A stretch of DNA of 64,000 nt. It comes from Massilia rubra (GTDB lineage: Bacteria > Pseudomonadota > Gammaproteobacteria > Burkholderiales > Burkholderiaceae_D). The stretch lies in contig NZ_VUYU01000022.1 of assembly GCF_011682065.1 (NCBI RefSeq), forward strand, positions 1 through 64,000, in the 5' to 3' direction. The notes beneath the pieces were generated by a model. The model saw nothing but the letters and a program-made list of their open reading frames with translations, did not search any database and was not told the origin of the DNA. Below, in pieces: positions 47,613-60,009 of this stretch (its first letter is position 1; the number at the start of each line of letters is the position of its first letter). Both the position numbers and the translations under genes were made by a program.

Positions 47613-48305
47613 TCAGGTGTCGTGACAGACCGTTTCTTCGATCTTGAAGCCCAGTGCCGGACGCAGCGCATCCATCTGCGCATCGACCAGTGCTTCAGGC
47701 ACGAGGTTGGGCACCCGCACTTTGCGCAGCTTGAGCCGATCATCGAGATAGCTGATGTCGATGCCGCAAGGGTTGTTGTAACTGCTGTATTGAAATGGGC
47801 AAACCGACGTGATCGCGTCAAACGACAGCCTCATGATCCTGATCCGGTCGCCCGAGCCTGGAAGATGCAGCACGATCCGCTCCCCCTCCAGGTCGATCTG
47901 GTAAAACGTCACGTTCCCGAGCGACTGCCCGCAGATCATGCCAAGTCCTATCATTCCCGCAACCATGAACCACGCCACGGCCGCACCCGAATTGTTCGCA
48001 AACCAGGCCTGGGTTTTGCCGCTGGCCAGTAGCGCCCCGAAAAAGAATACATGGATGAGCACGAAAGTCGTCTTGTAGGGCCGTTCAGTGATAAACGACA
48101 AGGCCGGAAACCTTGGCGGCGCGTCTTCCGGCGCGTTTTTATCGTGGTGCTCGGCGCACCATTCCAGTATGACAGGGGCGGCGGGCGGTGCAGGCTTCTT
48201 GACGGCCTTGCGCGCTGCCACCGCCTGCGCTTTTACCACCTGCGCTTGCGCGCTGCGTACACGCTTGCCCTTCTGGCGCAGCCGGCGCGACCGGGGTACT
48301 GTCAT
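47613..48305 (-). CDS. Membrane protein of unknown function
   Basis: 230 residues, not recognised. The N-terminus is very basic (RSRRLRQKGKRVRS, about 4-17), followed by a Pro/Ala-rich stretch. Two membrane spans come next (about 80-98, TTFVLIHVFFFGALLASG, and 107-127, AAVAWFMVAGMIGLGMI). A C-terminal soluble domain has PH-like strands (FYQIDLEGERIVLHLPGSGD). The start overlaps the SIMPL-domain gene stop (ATGA), so they are coupled. Confidence 0.6.
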   Translation of the reverse strand: MTVPRSRRLRQKGKRVRSAQAQVVKAQAVAARKAVKKPAPPAAPVILEWCAEHHDKNAPEDAPPRFPALSFITERPYKTTFVLIHVFFFGALLASGKTQAWFANNSGAAVAWFMVAGMIGLGMICGQSLGNVTFYQIDLEGERIVLHLPGSGDRIRIMRLSFDAITSVCPFQYSSYNNPCGIDISYLDDRLKLRKVRVPNLVPEALVDAQMDALRPALGFKIEETVCHDT

Positions 48306-49000
48306 GCGCCATCGGCCGGCGCGACAGCGGCAATGCCGAAGCGCACCCGGTAGCGCAGCATGCTGACCCGCCTGGCGCCTTCGAGTTCGATGTACGCCGG
48401 TTCGTTATCGTCGCCCGAAGCGCCTCCGATCGAACGCATGGCGCCGGCCCTGGCCCAGCCCTGGTCGCCGAAGGCGCCGGAATGCTCGATGTGCGCTCCA
48501 AGGGACTCGACCTGCGAGACGAACGCCAGCCGCACGCCCGCTTCCGCCGCGATGATGCTGGCCGCATTGCGCGCGTTGGCGATCGCCGCAGCATGGGCGG
48601 CTGTGCGCTCGGCCTCGGACGCGTCAAATTTGGGCGCGAGCATGGACACGCTCAGGGTGTAGCGCTGGTGTTCGAAAATCGGCTGCAGCGCGTCGAGCGC
48701 AACATACAGGCGCTTCGCTTCGGCACAGGCGAGCAAAATCTTGAAGGTGCGTTCCTGCCCCGGTTTGTTCTTTTTCCAGAACCAAGGCTGCCAGATGGCG
48801 TTGCCGCCCTCGCTCATTTCGTCCGGTGCGATGCCCGAGCTTTTGAGCACGCGGATGCAGTCGTCGCGCAGCGCGCCCGCTTCGGTGATGGCGTTGTCGG
48901 TGGTGGTGGCGCGCACCGAAATCGACAGGTCGGCGCGGTAGGTGGTCACTTGTTCGATCAGCGAAGACTCGCCGGTTACTTCGATATACGATTCCGTCAT
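48302..49000 (-). CDS. SIMPL (DUF541)-like protein
   Basis: 232 residues with the SIMPL-domain layout: an opening strand YIEVTGESS, then TTYRADLSISVRATTTDNA, and a repeating alpha/beta pattern with AAAIANARNAASIIAAEAGV near the end of the domain. No signal peptide is visible from the chosen ATG, although most relatives are exported. An alternative ATG at 49051 adds 17 residues and still gives no signal. Function of the family is poorly known. Confidence 0.6.
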   Translation of the reverse strand: MTESYIEVTGESSLIEQVTTYRADLSISVRATTTDNAITEAGALRDDCIRVLKSSGIAPDEMSEGGNAIWQPWFWKKNKPGQERTFKILLACAEAKRLYVALDALQPIFEHQRYTLSVSMLAPKFDASEAERTAAHAAAIANARNAASIIAAEAGVRLAFVSQVESLGAHIEHSGAFGDQGWARAGAMRSIGGASGDDNEPAYIELEGARRVSMLRYRVRFGIAAVAPADGA

Positions 49001-49047
49001 GGTGTCTTTATGGGCGTTGTTTTCAAATGGGCTTGTCCCGATGAGAA

Positions 49048-49722
49048 TCATACGGCATCGGCGCGGGCGGCCGTGCCGGGCATGGACACCGCCGCCAGCA
49101 CCATGTGCGTGATCATCGCTTCGGCGTCGTCGAAGTCCTTGCGCGTTAGCTGCCTGCGGTTCAGCACCAGCGCCATCTGCGCCGAAAAATCGGCGTACGA
49201 CTGCGTCATGGCCCAGATGGCGAACAGCAGGTGGGTGGCGTTGATCGGGCCGATGCGGCCTTCGCCGATCCAGCGTTCGAACACCTCGATATCCTTGCGC
49301 AGCAGCGGCACCACGCGGCTCTGGATCTGCTGGCCGTACAGCTGCGCCCCGCTGATCACCTCCATCGCATACACGCGCGAAGCCCACGGCTGGTCGCGCG
49401 AAAAGCGCAGCTTGGCCTGGATGTACGCGCGCAGCACGTCGTGCGGCTCCTGGGTCGGATCGGCCAGGGTAGCCATGCGCGCCAGCCAGTCATCGAGCAC
49501 GCCATCGAGCACGCGTTCGTACAGCGCCTGCTTGGTCGGAAAATAGTACATCAGGTTTTGCTTCGACAGGCCGGCCTGCTCGGCGATGGTGGCGATCGAG
49601 GTGCCTTCGTAGCCGCATTCGGCGAACACGCGCACGGCCACGCCGGCGATGTCGGCTTCGAGCTTGTCGCGATTGAGGATGCGGCGCTTGACGGCGGGAG
49701 TCTTGGTGGCGGCCATGGTCAC
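49048..49722 (-). CDS. RutR-like TetR-family regulator
   Basis: 224 residues. The N-terminal helix-turn-helix has GTSIATIAEQAGLSKQNLMYYF. The C-terminal ligand domain reads like RutR, with KLRFSRDQPWASRVYAMEVISGA, IGPINATHLLFAIWAMTQSYADF and LNRRQLTRKDF. E. coli RutR senses uracil and controls pyrimidine degradation, so control of the neighbouring uracil/thymine pathway is likely. Start is GTG at 49722 or ATG at 49716. It lies two bases after the MocR stop on the same strand, so both regulators are probably one transcript. No RutR-type operator was identified by eye. Confidence 0.85.
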   Translation of the reverse strand: MTMAATKTPAVKRRILNRDKLEADIAGVAVRVFAECGYEGTSIATIAEQAGLSKQNLMYYFPTKQALYERVLDGVLDDWLARMATLADPTQEPHDVLRAYIQAKLRFSRDQPWASRVYAMEVISGAQLYGQQIQSRVVPLLRKDIEVFERWIGEGRIGPINATHLLFAIWAMTQSYADFSAQMALVLNRRQLTRKDFDDAEAMITHMVLAAVSMPGTAARADAV

Positions 49723-49724
49723 TT

Positions 49725-51197
49725 TCAGCGTAGCGATTGCAAGAAGCCGATCAACGCGGGCGCATCGGCGGCGTACGCCACGTTGAAGCGGAACCAGATG
49801 CTCGGGGAAGGGCGCAGCATGAAAAATTCGTACGGCGAGAGCAGGATGCCGGCGCGCAGCGCGCGGTCGGCGATGACCTTGCCGTTGAACTCCGGCGTGG
49901 GCGCGAGCGGCCAGCCGGCGCTGACGAACATGCCGCCGCGCGGCCGGGCCAGCGGCTCCATGCCCGCCTCCTGCAAGCGCTCGATGGTGCGTTCGCGCCC
50001 CGAGCGCAATTGATCGGTCAGGCGTTCGACCATGCGCTTGTAAGGCCGCGCCGAAATGGCGTGGTACACCGCGCGCTCGTTGATTTCGGAGGTGGTCAGC
50101 CCGGTCAGCATCTTCACGCGCAGCAGTTCGGGAATGAGCGAATTCGATGCGCAGATCGAGCCGACCCGCAGCACCGGCGAGAGGGTCTTGGAAAAGCTGC
50201 CGACCCGGATCACGCGCCGCAGTCCATCCATGGCGGCCAGCGAGGCGTCGCCGCCGGCTGCCAGTTCGCGGTAGATGTCGTCTTCCACCAGCCAGAAGTC
50301 GAACTGCTCGGCCGCCAGCAGCAGGCGGTGCGCCTGCGCCTGCGTGAGCGAGGTGCCGAGCGGATTTTGCAGCACGGTGTTGACGAACATGAGCTTGGGC
50401 TGGGTGCTTGCCGCCTGCGCCATCAGGGCGTCCATATCCAGCCCGTCCGGGCCGCGTGGAATGCCGACCGCAATGCAGCCGTGATGGCGGATCAGCGAGA
50501 GCAGGTTGCTGTAGCCCGGGTCCTCGACAAAGACCGTGTCGCCCGGCTTGGTGAGCGTGCGCAGGATCAGGTCGAACGCGTGGGTGGCGCCGTTGGTGAG
50601 CAAGATCTGGTCCGGGCTGGCCGCGAACAGCTCATCGGCCAGGGTGCCGGCCAAGTGCTGGCGCAGCGTGGGAAAACCAAGCGGATGGCCGTAGCCGCGC
50701 AGGCGGCTGGCCGGAATTTTCATCGCGTGGCGTACCGCGTCGAGCACCGTGTCGTCGCCATACCATTCGGGCGGCAGCCAGCCAGCGCCGACCGGCAGCG
50801 CGTCCGACACGCCGGAATACAGGTCCGGGGTCAGGGCGTCGATGGCGGCGGGCGTGGGCTGCAGCGCCAGTTGCTGCGGCGCGCTGGCCGCCTCGCTGCG
50901 CGCCACGAAGAAGCCGGAACCACGGCGCGAACTCAACAGCCCCAGGGTGAGCAGGCGGTCGTACGATTCCACCACCGTGAAGGTGCTCACGCCATTACAC
51001 TTTGCGAAACGTCGAACCGAGGGCATCTTTGTGCCCACGCGCAGTTCGCGCCGGTTTACCATCAGCGTGATGGCCGCCACGATCTGGTCGACCAGGCCGC
51101 CGCGCTTGCTGCGCTCGATCGCCAGCACCGGCCAGCCATCCCCGCAATTGCCAGGAGGCACTTCGTCACGCAGAACGTCGCTCTCATCCATCCACAT
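49725..51197 (-). CDS. MocR/PdxR-family regulator (GntR helix-turn-helix plus aminotransferase domain)
   Basis: 490 residues. The GntR-type DNA-binding domain occupies about 30-100 (KMPSVRRFAKCNGVSTFTVV). The fold-type I aminotransferase domain follows (about 130-490), with the PLP-binding lysine in VGSFSKTLSPVLRVG and NTVLQNPLGTSL ahead of it. Such regulators sense an amine or amino acid through bound PLP (GABA for GabR). Encoded divergently from a beta-alanine transaminase, it may respond to beta-alanine; that is inference. A 32-bp dyad lies just upstream of its start. ATG at 51191 is an alternative start. Confidence 0.9.
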   Translation of the reverse strand: MWMDESDVLRDEVPPGNCGDGWPVLAIERSKRGGLVDQIVAAITLMVNRRELRVGTKMPSVRRFAKCNGVSTFTVVESYDRLLTLGLLSSRRGSGFFVARSEAASAPQQLALQPTPAAIDALTPDLYSGVSDALPVGAGWLPPEWYGDDTVLDAVRHAMKIPASRLRGYGHPLGFPTLRQHLAGTLADELFAASPDQILLTNGATHAFDLILRTLTKPGDTVFVEDPGYSNLLSLIRHHGCIAVGIPRGPDGLDMDALMAQAASTQPKLMFVNTVLQNPLGTSLTQAQAHRLLLAAEQFDFWLVEDDIYRELAAGGDASLAAMDGLRRVIRVGSFSKTLSPVLRVGSICASNSLIPELLRVKMLTGLTTSEINERAVYHAISARPYKRMVERLTDQLRSGRERTIERLQEAGMEPLARPRGGMFVSAGWPLAPTPEFNGKVIADRALRAGILLSPYEFFMLRPSPSIWFRFNVAYAADAPALIGFLQSLR

Positions 51198-51208
51198 GTC
51201 CTTTGCTG

Positions 51209-51240
51209 CGGTGCCGCAAACTGTATTGTTTGCGCTACCG
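51209..51240. promoter_or_regulatory. Candidate operator for the MocR-family regulator
   Basis: A 32-bp dyad, CGGT-NNN-GCAAAC-TGTATT-GTTTGC-NNN-ACCG, begins 12 bases before the regulator start codon in the divergent intergenic region. The inner arms are perfect and the outer CGGT/ACCG pairs fit too. A possible rightward promoter for the transaminase, TTGCAT with TAAATT, lies near 51300-51330. Confidence 0.5.
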
Positions 51241-51364
51241 ATACGGTTGGCGGGTTTTGCGATTTGTGTATATGTGCCATAGTTGATCTGCTGACTATTA
51301 TTGCATCATCATTTTGCCAACTGGTAAATTATTTTTTTAGTTGTAAAAACTATCGGAGAGTCGC

Positions 51365-52681
51365 ATGAACGAGTCCAGACCCGCATCGATGTCGTCGTTT
51401 TGGATGCCATTTACCAATAATCGCGACTTCAAAGCCAACCCGCGCCTGCTCGTCTCGGCCGAGGGGATGTACTACAAGGATGTCGACGGCAACACCGTGC
51501 TCGACGGCACCGCCGGCCTGTGGTGCGTGCCTTGCGGGCATGCGCAGCCGAAGATCGTGGCCGCCGTGCGCGAGATGGTCGGCCAGCTCGACTTCGCCCC
51601 CACCTTCCAGATGGGCCACCCGGCCGCCTTCGACCTGGCCGAAAAGCTGATGGACTACACCGGCCACCGTTTCGGCCACGTCTTCTACACCAACTCCGGT
51701 TCGGAGGCGGTGGATACGGCGCTGAAGATGGCGCTGGCGTACCACCGCGCACGTGGTGAAGCGGGGCGCACGCGCTTGATCGGGCGCGAACGCGGCTATC
51801 ACGGCGTCGGTTTCGGCGGTATTTCGGTTGGCGGCATCGGCGGCAACCGGCGTACCTTCGGGCCGCTGCTGCCGGGTGTCGACCACCTGCCGCACACGCA
51901 CAACCTTGAGAAGAACGCATATTCGCGCGGCGAGCCGGAACACGGCGCCAACCTGGCCGATGAACTGGAACGCATCGTCGCGCTGCACGATGCATCGACC
52001 ATCGCCGCCGTCATCGTGGAACCGGTGGCCGGGTCCACCGGCGTGCTGATTCCGCCGAAAGGGTATCTGAAACGCCTGCGCGAACTGTGCACCAAGCACG
52101 GCATCCTGCTCATTTTCGATGAAGTCATTACCGGCTTCGGACGCCTGACCACGCCGTTCGCGTTCGATTACTTCGACGTGATTCCGGATATGGTTACCGC
52201 CGCCAAGGGCCTGACCAACGGCATGGTGCCGATGGGCGCGGTGTTCACCCAACAGCATATCCACGACGCCTTCATGGACGGCCCGGCCGGCATCGAGCTG
52301 TTTCATGGCTATACCTATTCGGGTCACCCGCTCGCCTGCGCCGCCGCGCTGGCCACGCTGGAAGTGTTCGAAGAGCAGAAAATCCTCGATAACGCCAAGG
52401 CCGTGCAGGAATACTGGACCGACGCGGTGCATTCGCTCAAGGGCCTGCCGCACGTGATCGATATCCGCACGATCGGGCTGGTGGCCGGCATCGAGCTGGC
52501 GCCGATCGACGGCAAACCGGGAGCGCGCGCGTTCAGCGCCTTCAAAAAAGCGTTTGCCGATGGCGTGTTGATTCGCACCACTGGCGACATCATCGCCCTG
52601 TCGCCACCGCTGGTACTCGAGAAGAAGCACATCGACGAGTTGTTCGGCAAGCTGGCAACCATCCTCAAAAACCTGGACTGA
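51365..52681 (+). CDS. Beta-alanine (omega-amino acid):pyruvate aminotransferase
   Basis: PLP enzyme that converts beta-alanine (or 3-aminoisobutyrate from thymine) and pyruvate to the semialdehyde and alanine. It has 438 residues, class III. Opening [68 protein letters not shown] and the PLP lysine in [15 protein letters not shown] match the family (BauA, OAPT). A GGAGAG site precedes the ATG. The next gene, encoding the semialdehyde dehydrogenase, starts four bases later, which supports the assignment to reductive pyrimidine breakdown. Confidence 0.93.
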   Translation: MNESRPASMSSFWMPFTNNRDFKANPRLLVSAEGMYYKDVDGNTVLDGTAGLWCVPCGHAQPKIVAAVREMVGQLDFAPTFQMGHPAAFDLAEKLMDYTGHRFGHVFYTNSGSEAVDTALKMALAYHRARGEAGRTRLIGRERGYHGVGFGGISVGGIGGNRRTFGPLLPGVDHLPHTHNLEKNAYSRGEPEHGANLADELERIVALHDASTIAAVIVEPVAGSTGVLIPPKGYLKRLRELCTKHGILLIFDEVITGFGRLTTPFAFDYFDVIPDMVTAAKGLTNGMVPMGAVFTQQHIHDAFMDGPAGIELFHGYTYSGHPLACAAALATLEVFEEQKILDNAKAVQEYWTDAVHSLKGLPHVIDIRTIGLVAGIELAPIDGKPGARAFSAFKKAFADGVLIRTTGDIIALSPPLVLEKKHIDELFGKLATILKNLD

Positions 52682-52685
52682 CCCC

Positions 52686-54188
52686 ATGAGCAATCTCGAT
52701 ACCATCACGCATTTCATCAACGGCGCCAAGGTCGATACGGCCAGCGGCCGCTACGCCGACGTGTTCAATCCCGCCATGGGCGAACCATGCGCGCGCGTGG
52801 CGCTGGGTACGGCGGACGATGTGAATGCCGCCGTCGCCGCGGCCGCCGCGGCCTTTCCGTCGTGGTCGGCCACGCCGCCGCTGACGCGCGCGCGGGTCTT
52901 GTTCAAGTACCTGCAACTATGCCAGGCGCATACCGACGAATTTGCGGCCATGCTCACGCGCGAACATGGCAAGACGTTTTCCGACGCGCAGGGTGAAGTG
53001 GCACGTGGTATCGAGATGGTGGAATTCGCGGTCGGGATTCCGCAACTGCTCAAGGGCGAATTCACCGACCAGATCTCGCGCGGCATCGACGCCTGGTCGA
53101 TGCGCCAGGCGCTCGGCGTGGTGGCGGGAATCACGCCGTTTAACTTCCCGGTAATGGTGCCGATGTGGATGTTCCCGGTGGCGATCGCCTGCGGCAACAC
53201 CTTTGTACTCAAGCCGTCCGAGCGCGATCCGTCGGCCTCCTTGCTGCATGCGAAGCTGCTCAAGGAAGCGGGCCTGCCGGACGGCGTGTTCAATGTGGTC
53301 CAGGGCGACAAAGTCACCGTCGACGCGCTGCTCGATCACCCGGATGTGCAGGCGATCAGTTTTGTTGGCTCGACTCCGATCGCCGAGTATATTTACGCGC
53401 GCGGCAGCGCTAGCGGCAAGCGGGTGCAGGCGCTGGGCGGGGCCAAGAACCACATGGTGGTCATGCCCGACGCCGACATGGACATGGTGACCGACGCCCT
53501 GATTGGCGCGGCCTTCGGATCGGCCGGTGAGCGCTGCATGGCCATTTCGGTGGTGGTGGCGGTGGGCGACGCCGGCGACAAACTGATTGGCGCGCTGGGC
53601 CAGCGCACCGCCGCGCTCAAGATCCGCGACGGCATGGCATCGGATGCCGAAATGGGGCCGGTGGTCAGTGCCGCAGCCAAGGAACGCATCGAGCGTTTGA
53701 TTGGCGAAGGCGTGGAGCAGGGCGCGACCCTGGTGGTCGATGGGCGCAACTGCAAGGTGCCGGAGCGCGAGAACGGCTTCTTCGTGGGCGGCACGCTGTT
53801 CGATCACGTGACGCCCGATATGACGATCTACAAGGAAGAGATTTTCGGGCCGGTGCTGTGCGTGCTGCGCGCGCCGGACGTCGCCACGGCGGTCAAGCTG
53901 ATTAACGCCAACGAGTACGGCAACGGCGTGGCGATCTACACGCGCGACGGCGGCACCGCGCGCGAGTTCGTGCGCCAGATCCAGGTCGGCATGGTGGGGG
54001 TGAACGTGCCGCTGCCGGTGCCGATGGCGTTCAACAGCTTCGGCGGCTGGAAGCGCAGCATGTTCGGCGACCACCACGCCTACGGTCCGGAAGGCGTGCG
54101 CTTTTATACGCGGCACAAGGCGGTGATGCAGCGCTGGCCGAACACGGCGAGTGCTGGCGTGGAATTTGCTTTTCCACAGATGAAGTAG
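52686..54188 (+). CDS. mmsA: Methylmalonate/malonate-semialdehyde dehydrogenase, CoA-acylating
   Basis: Oxidises malonate semialdehyde (from uracil) to acetyl-CoA, or methylmalonate semialdehyde (from thymine) to propionyl-CoA. It has 500 residues. ALDH motifs are [28 protein letters not shown], the family-specific [15 protein letters not shown] (where most ALDHs have LGGKSP), and catalytic Cys in [12 protein letters not shown]. The MmsA-type lack of the general-base Glu fits CoA-acylating action. Four bases after the transaminase gene; a paired repeat follows its stop. Confidence 0.95.
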   Translation: MSNLDTITHFINGAKVDTASGRYADVFNPAMGEPCARVALGTADDVNAAVAAAAAAFPSWSATPPLTRARVLFKYLQLCQAHTDEFAAMLTREHGKTFSDAQGEVARGIEMVEFAVGIPQLLKGEFTDQISRGIDAWSMRQALGVVAGITPFNFPVMVPMWMFPVAIACGNTFVLKPSERDPSASLLHAKLLKEAGLPDGVFNVVQGDKVTVDALLDHPDVQAISFVGSTPIAEYIYARGSASGKRVQALGGAKNHMVVMPDADMDMVTDALIGAAFGSAGERCMAISVVVAVGDAGDKLIGALGQRTAALKIRDGMASDAEMGPVVSAAAKERIERLIGEGVEQGATLVVDGRNCKVPERENGFFVGGTLFDHVTPDMTIYKEEIFGPVLCVLRAPDVATAVKLINANEYGNGVAIYTRDGGTAREFVRQIQVGMVGVNVPLPVPMAFNSFGGWKRSMFGDHHAYGPEGVRFYTRHKAVMQRWPNTASAGVEFAFPQMK

Positions 54189-54229
54189 AAGACCCTGTAA
54201 GCGGGTGATGCGTACGGTTAGCCGATAAA

Positions 54230-54320
54230 CCGTCGCCCCCGCGCCGGCGGGGGCCCAAGTTAGCTCCGTAGCCAGCGACTGAGCATCGGACTTGGGCCCC
54301 CGCCTGCGCGGGGGTGACGG
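54230..54320. repeat. REP-like paired palindrome (copy 4)
   Basis: CCGTCGCCCCCGCGCCGGCG, GGGGCCCAAGTTAG, a central spacer, then GACTTGGGCCCC and CGCCTGCGCGGGGGTGACGG. Near-perfect inverted arms of about 30 bases between mmsA and preT. It is likely to form a strong hairpin in either transcript. Confidence 0.85.
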
Positions 54321-54384
54321 CGATCAGGTTAGCGTCGACGCTCCGCAAAGTGGGTGAACACATTACAAAAACAGGGATGTAAAA

Positions 54385-55758
54385 ATGATCGAATCTCTCA
54401 AGCACCTGCCGCACGCGGCCAGTTCCAGCACCGCACTGGCCGAACAGTTCACCGACCTCGCACCGGCGCTGACAAGCCGCCAGGCCGCCATCGAAAGCGC
54501 GCGCTGCCTGTACTGCTACGACGCGCCGTGCACGCGCAGCTGTCCGTCCGAAATCGACGTGGCCAGCTTTATCCGCAACATCCACGACCAGAACATCAAC
54601 GGTGCGGCGGCGGGCATCCTCAAGCAGAACATCCTGGGCGGAAGTTGCGCCCGCGTGTGCCCGACCGAGATCCTGTGCGAAGACGCCTGCGTGCGCAATC
54701 ACGATGAAGAAGGCCAGCCCGTCAAAATCGGCCTGCTGCAACGCCATGCGCTCGATCACGCCTCCTTTACCTCCTATCCCTTCCAGCGCGCCGAGCGCAC
54801 CGGCAAGAAGATCGCCGTGGTCGGCGCCGGCCCCGCCGGCCTGTCGTGCGCGCATCGCCTGGCCATGCTGGGCAACGATGTCGTCATCTTTGAAGCACGC
54901 GCCAAGTCCGGCGGCCTGAATGAATACGGCATCGCCAAGTACAAGCTGACCGGCGACTTCGCCCAGCGCGAGGTGGAGTTCTTGCTCAGTATCGGCGGCA
55001 TCGACGTGCAGCACGGCCGCATCCTCGGCGTGAACCTGCACCTGCACGAGCTGCACGCGCAGTACGACGCCATATTCCTTGGCCTGGGCCTGAACGCCAG
55101 CCGCCAGCTTGGACTGACGGGCGAAGACGCGCCGGGCCTGATGGCGGCGGTCGACTACATCGCCGACCTGCGCCAGGCAGCCGACCTGGCGACGCTGCCG
55201 GTGCCCAAGCGCGCCATCGTCATCGGCGCCGGCAACACGGCAATCGACATGGCGGTGCAGATCAAGCGCCTCGGCGCGGAAGACGTGACGCTGGTCTACC
55301 GGCGCGGTGCGGAGTCGATGAGCGCGACGCACCACGAACAGGATATCGCCAAGGCCAATATGGTGCGTATCCGCACCTGGGCGGCGCCGCTGGAAGTGCT
55401 GCTCGACGATGCGGGCCGCGTGCGCGGCATGCGCTTTGAAGAAACGCGCCTGGATGGCGGACGCCTGAACGGCACCGGCGCCTTTATCGAGATCGCCGCC
55501 GATGCCGTGTTCAAGGCGATCGGCCAGAGCATGGACCCGGTGGGTTTGTCGGACCAGATGGCGCAGCAGATCACGCGCGAGGGCGACAAGATCCACGTCG
55601 ACGCGCAGTTCCGCACGGCGCTGACGGGCATTTACGCGGGCGGCGACTGCGTCGCGCCGGGGCAGGACTTGACGGTTCAAGCAGTCCAGCATGGCAAGCT
55701 GGCGGCGATGGCCATTCACAATGACATCCAATTCAAGGTGGAGGCTTCCCATGGCTGA
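54385..55758 (+). CDS. preT: NAD(P)-dependent dihydropyrimidine dehydrogenase subunit PreT
   Basis: Flavoprotein that passes NAD(P)H electrons to PreA for reduction of uracil and thymine. It has 457 residues. Fe-S cluster ligands lie in ARCLYCYDAPCTRSCPSEID and in GGSCARVCPTEILCEDACVRN. FAD- and NAD-binding Rossmann motifs are GAGPAGLSCAHRLA and GAGNTAIDMA. YAGGDCVAPGQDLTVQAVQHGK near the end binds FAD. Its last eight bases overlap preA. Only a weak site (GGGATG) lies before the ATG. The fused animal enzyme corresponds to PreT plus PreA. Confidence 0.95.
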   Translation: MIESLKHLPHAASSSTALAEQFTDLAPALTSRQAAIESARCLYCYDAPCTRSCPSEIDVASFIRNIHDQNINGAAAGILKQNILGGSCARVCPTEILCEDACVRNHDEEGQPVKIGLLQRHALDHASFTSYPFQRAERTGKKIAVVGAGPAGLSCAHRLAMLGNDVVIFEARAKSGGLNEYGIAKYKLTGDFAQREVEFLLSIGGIDVQHGRILGVNLHLHELHAQYDAIFLGLGLNASRQLGLTGEDAPGLMAAVDYIADLRQAADLATLPVPKRAIVIGAGNTAIDMAVQIKRLGAEDVTLVYRRGAESMSATHHEQDIAKANMVRIRTWAAPLEVLLDDAGRVRGMRFEETRLDGGRLNGTGAFIEIAADAVFKAIGQSMDPVGLSDQMAQQITREGDKIHVDAQFRTALTGIYAGGDCVAPGQDLTVQAVQHGKLAAMAIHNDIQFKVEASHG

Positions 55759-57028
55759 CCTGAGCATCGAATTTTGCGGCATCAAGTCCCCCAATCCGTT
55801 CTGGCTGGCCTCCGCGCCACCGACCGACAAGGCCTACAACGTGGTGCGTGCCTTCGAGGCGGGATGGGGCGGGGTGGTCTGGAAGACGCTCGGCGAAGAC
55901 CCGGCCGCGGTCAACGTGTCGTCGCGCTACTCCGCCTTGTACGGCAAGAACCGCGAGGTGATCGGCTTTAACAACATCGAACTCATTACCGACCGCTCGC
56001 TGGAGATCAACCTGCGCGAAATCACGCAGGTGAAAAAGGACTGGCCGGACCGCGCCATGATCGTCTCGCTCATGCTGCCATGCGAAGAAGCGCTGTGGGC
56101 CGAAATCTTGCCCAAGGTCGAGGCAACCGGCGCGGACGGCATCGAGCTCAATTTCGGCTGCCCGCACGGCATGCCGGAACGCGGCATGGGCGCGGCGGTG
56201 GGTCAGGTGCCCGAATACGTGGAGATGGTCACGCGCTGGTGCAAGAAGCACTCGAAGCTGCCGGTGATCGTCAAGCTCACGCCGAACATCACCGACGTGC
56301 GTAAACCTGCGCGCGCCGCCAAGGCCGGTGGGGCCGATGCGGTTTCGCTGATTAACACCATCAACTCGATCACCCACCTTGACCTGGACCGCATGGTGGC
56401 GCTGCCGATCGTGGGCAATGCGAGCACGCACGGCGGCTACTGCGGCGCGGCGGTCAAGCCGATTGCGCTGAACATGGTCGCCGAAATCGCGCGCGATCCG
56501 GAGACGCATGGCTTGCCGATTTCTGGCATCGGCGGCATCGGCAACTGGCGCGATGCGGCCGAATTCATCGCGCTGGGCGCAGGCTCGGTACAGGTGTGCA
56601 CGGCGGCGATGCTGCACGGGTTCCGGATCGTGGAGGAGATGAAGGACGGCCTGTCGCGCTGGATGGACGAGAAGGGCTACAAGACCATTGCGGAGTTTTC
56701 GGGCAAGGCGGTACCCAACACGACTGACTGGAAATACCTGGACATGAACTACCAGGTGATCGCGCAGATCGACCAGGACAAGTGCATCAAGTGCGGCAAA
56801 TGCTATGTGGCGTGCGAAGATACGTCGCACCAGTCGATCTCCCAGTTGATCGACGCGGCGGGCACGCGCACGTACGAAGTGATCAAATCCGAGTGCGTCG
56901 GGTGTAATCTGTGCGAGATTACCTGTCCGGTGGAAGCGTGCATCACGATGGTGCCGCAGGAGACCGGGAAGGCGTACATGAACTGGACGCAGGATCCGCG
57001 TAATCCGAGGGCGGAAGTGCTTAGTTAG
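55751..57028 (+). CDS. preA: NAD(P)-dependent dihydropyrimidine dehydrogenase subunit PreA
   Basis: Catalytic subunit reducing uracil and thymine to the 5,6-dihydro bases. It has 425 residues: a dihydroorotate dehydrogenase-like FMN barrel (about 5-310) with IELNFGCPHGMPERGMG, catalytic Cys in that loop, and ISGIGGIGNWRDAAEF, then a C-terminal ferredoxin-like domain with two 4Fe-4S motifs, CIKCGKCYVACEDT and CVGCNLCEITCPVEAC. It begins eight bases before the preT stop. A possible truncated palindromic-repeat remnant (CCGTCGTTCCCG at about 57039) follows it. Confidence 0.96.
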   Translation: MADLSIEFCGIKSPNPFWLASAPPTDKAYNVVRAFEAGWGGVVWKTLGEDPAAVNVSSRYSALYGKNREVIGFNNIELITDRSLEINLREITQVKKDWPDRAMIVSLMLPCEEALWAEILPKVEATGADGIELNFGCPHGMPERGMGAAVGQVPEYVEMVTRWCKKHSKLPVIVKLTPNITDVRKPARAAKAGGADAVSLINTINSITHLDLDRMVALPIVGNASTHGGYCGAAVKPIALNMVAEIARDPETHGLPISGIGGIGNWRDAAEFIALGAGSVQVCTAAMLHGFRIVEEMKDGLSRWMDEKGYKTIAEFSGKAVPNTTDWKYLDMNYQVIAQIDQDKCIKCGKCYVACEDTSHQSISQLIDAAGTRTYEVIKSECVGCNLCEITCPVEACITMVPQETGKAYMNWTQDPRNPRAEVLS

Positions 57029-57072
57029 CCCTTGAGCCGTCGTTCCCGTGTCATCAATAGGAGATCCCCACT

Positions 57073-59974
<2,902 letters not shown>

Positions 59975-60009
59975 TATCCCGTCGCACGTCTTCAACCCTG
60001 GAGTGATCA

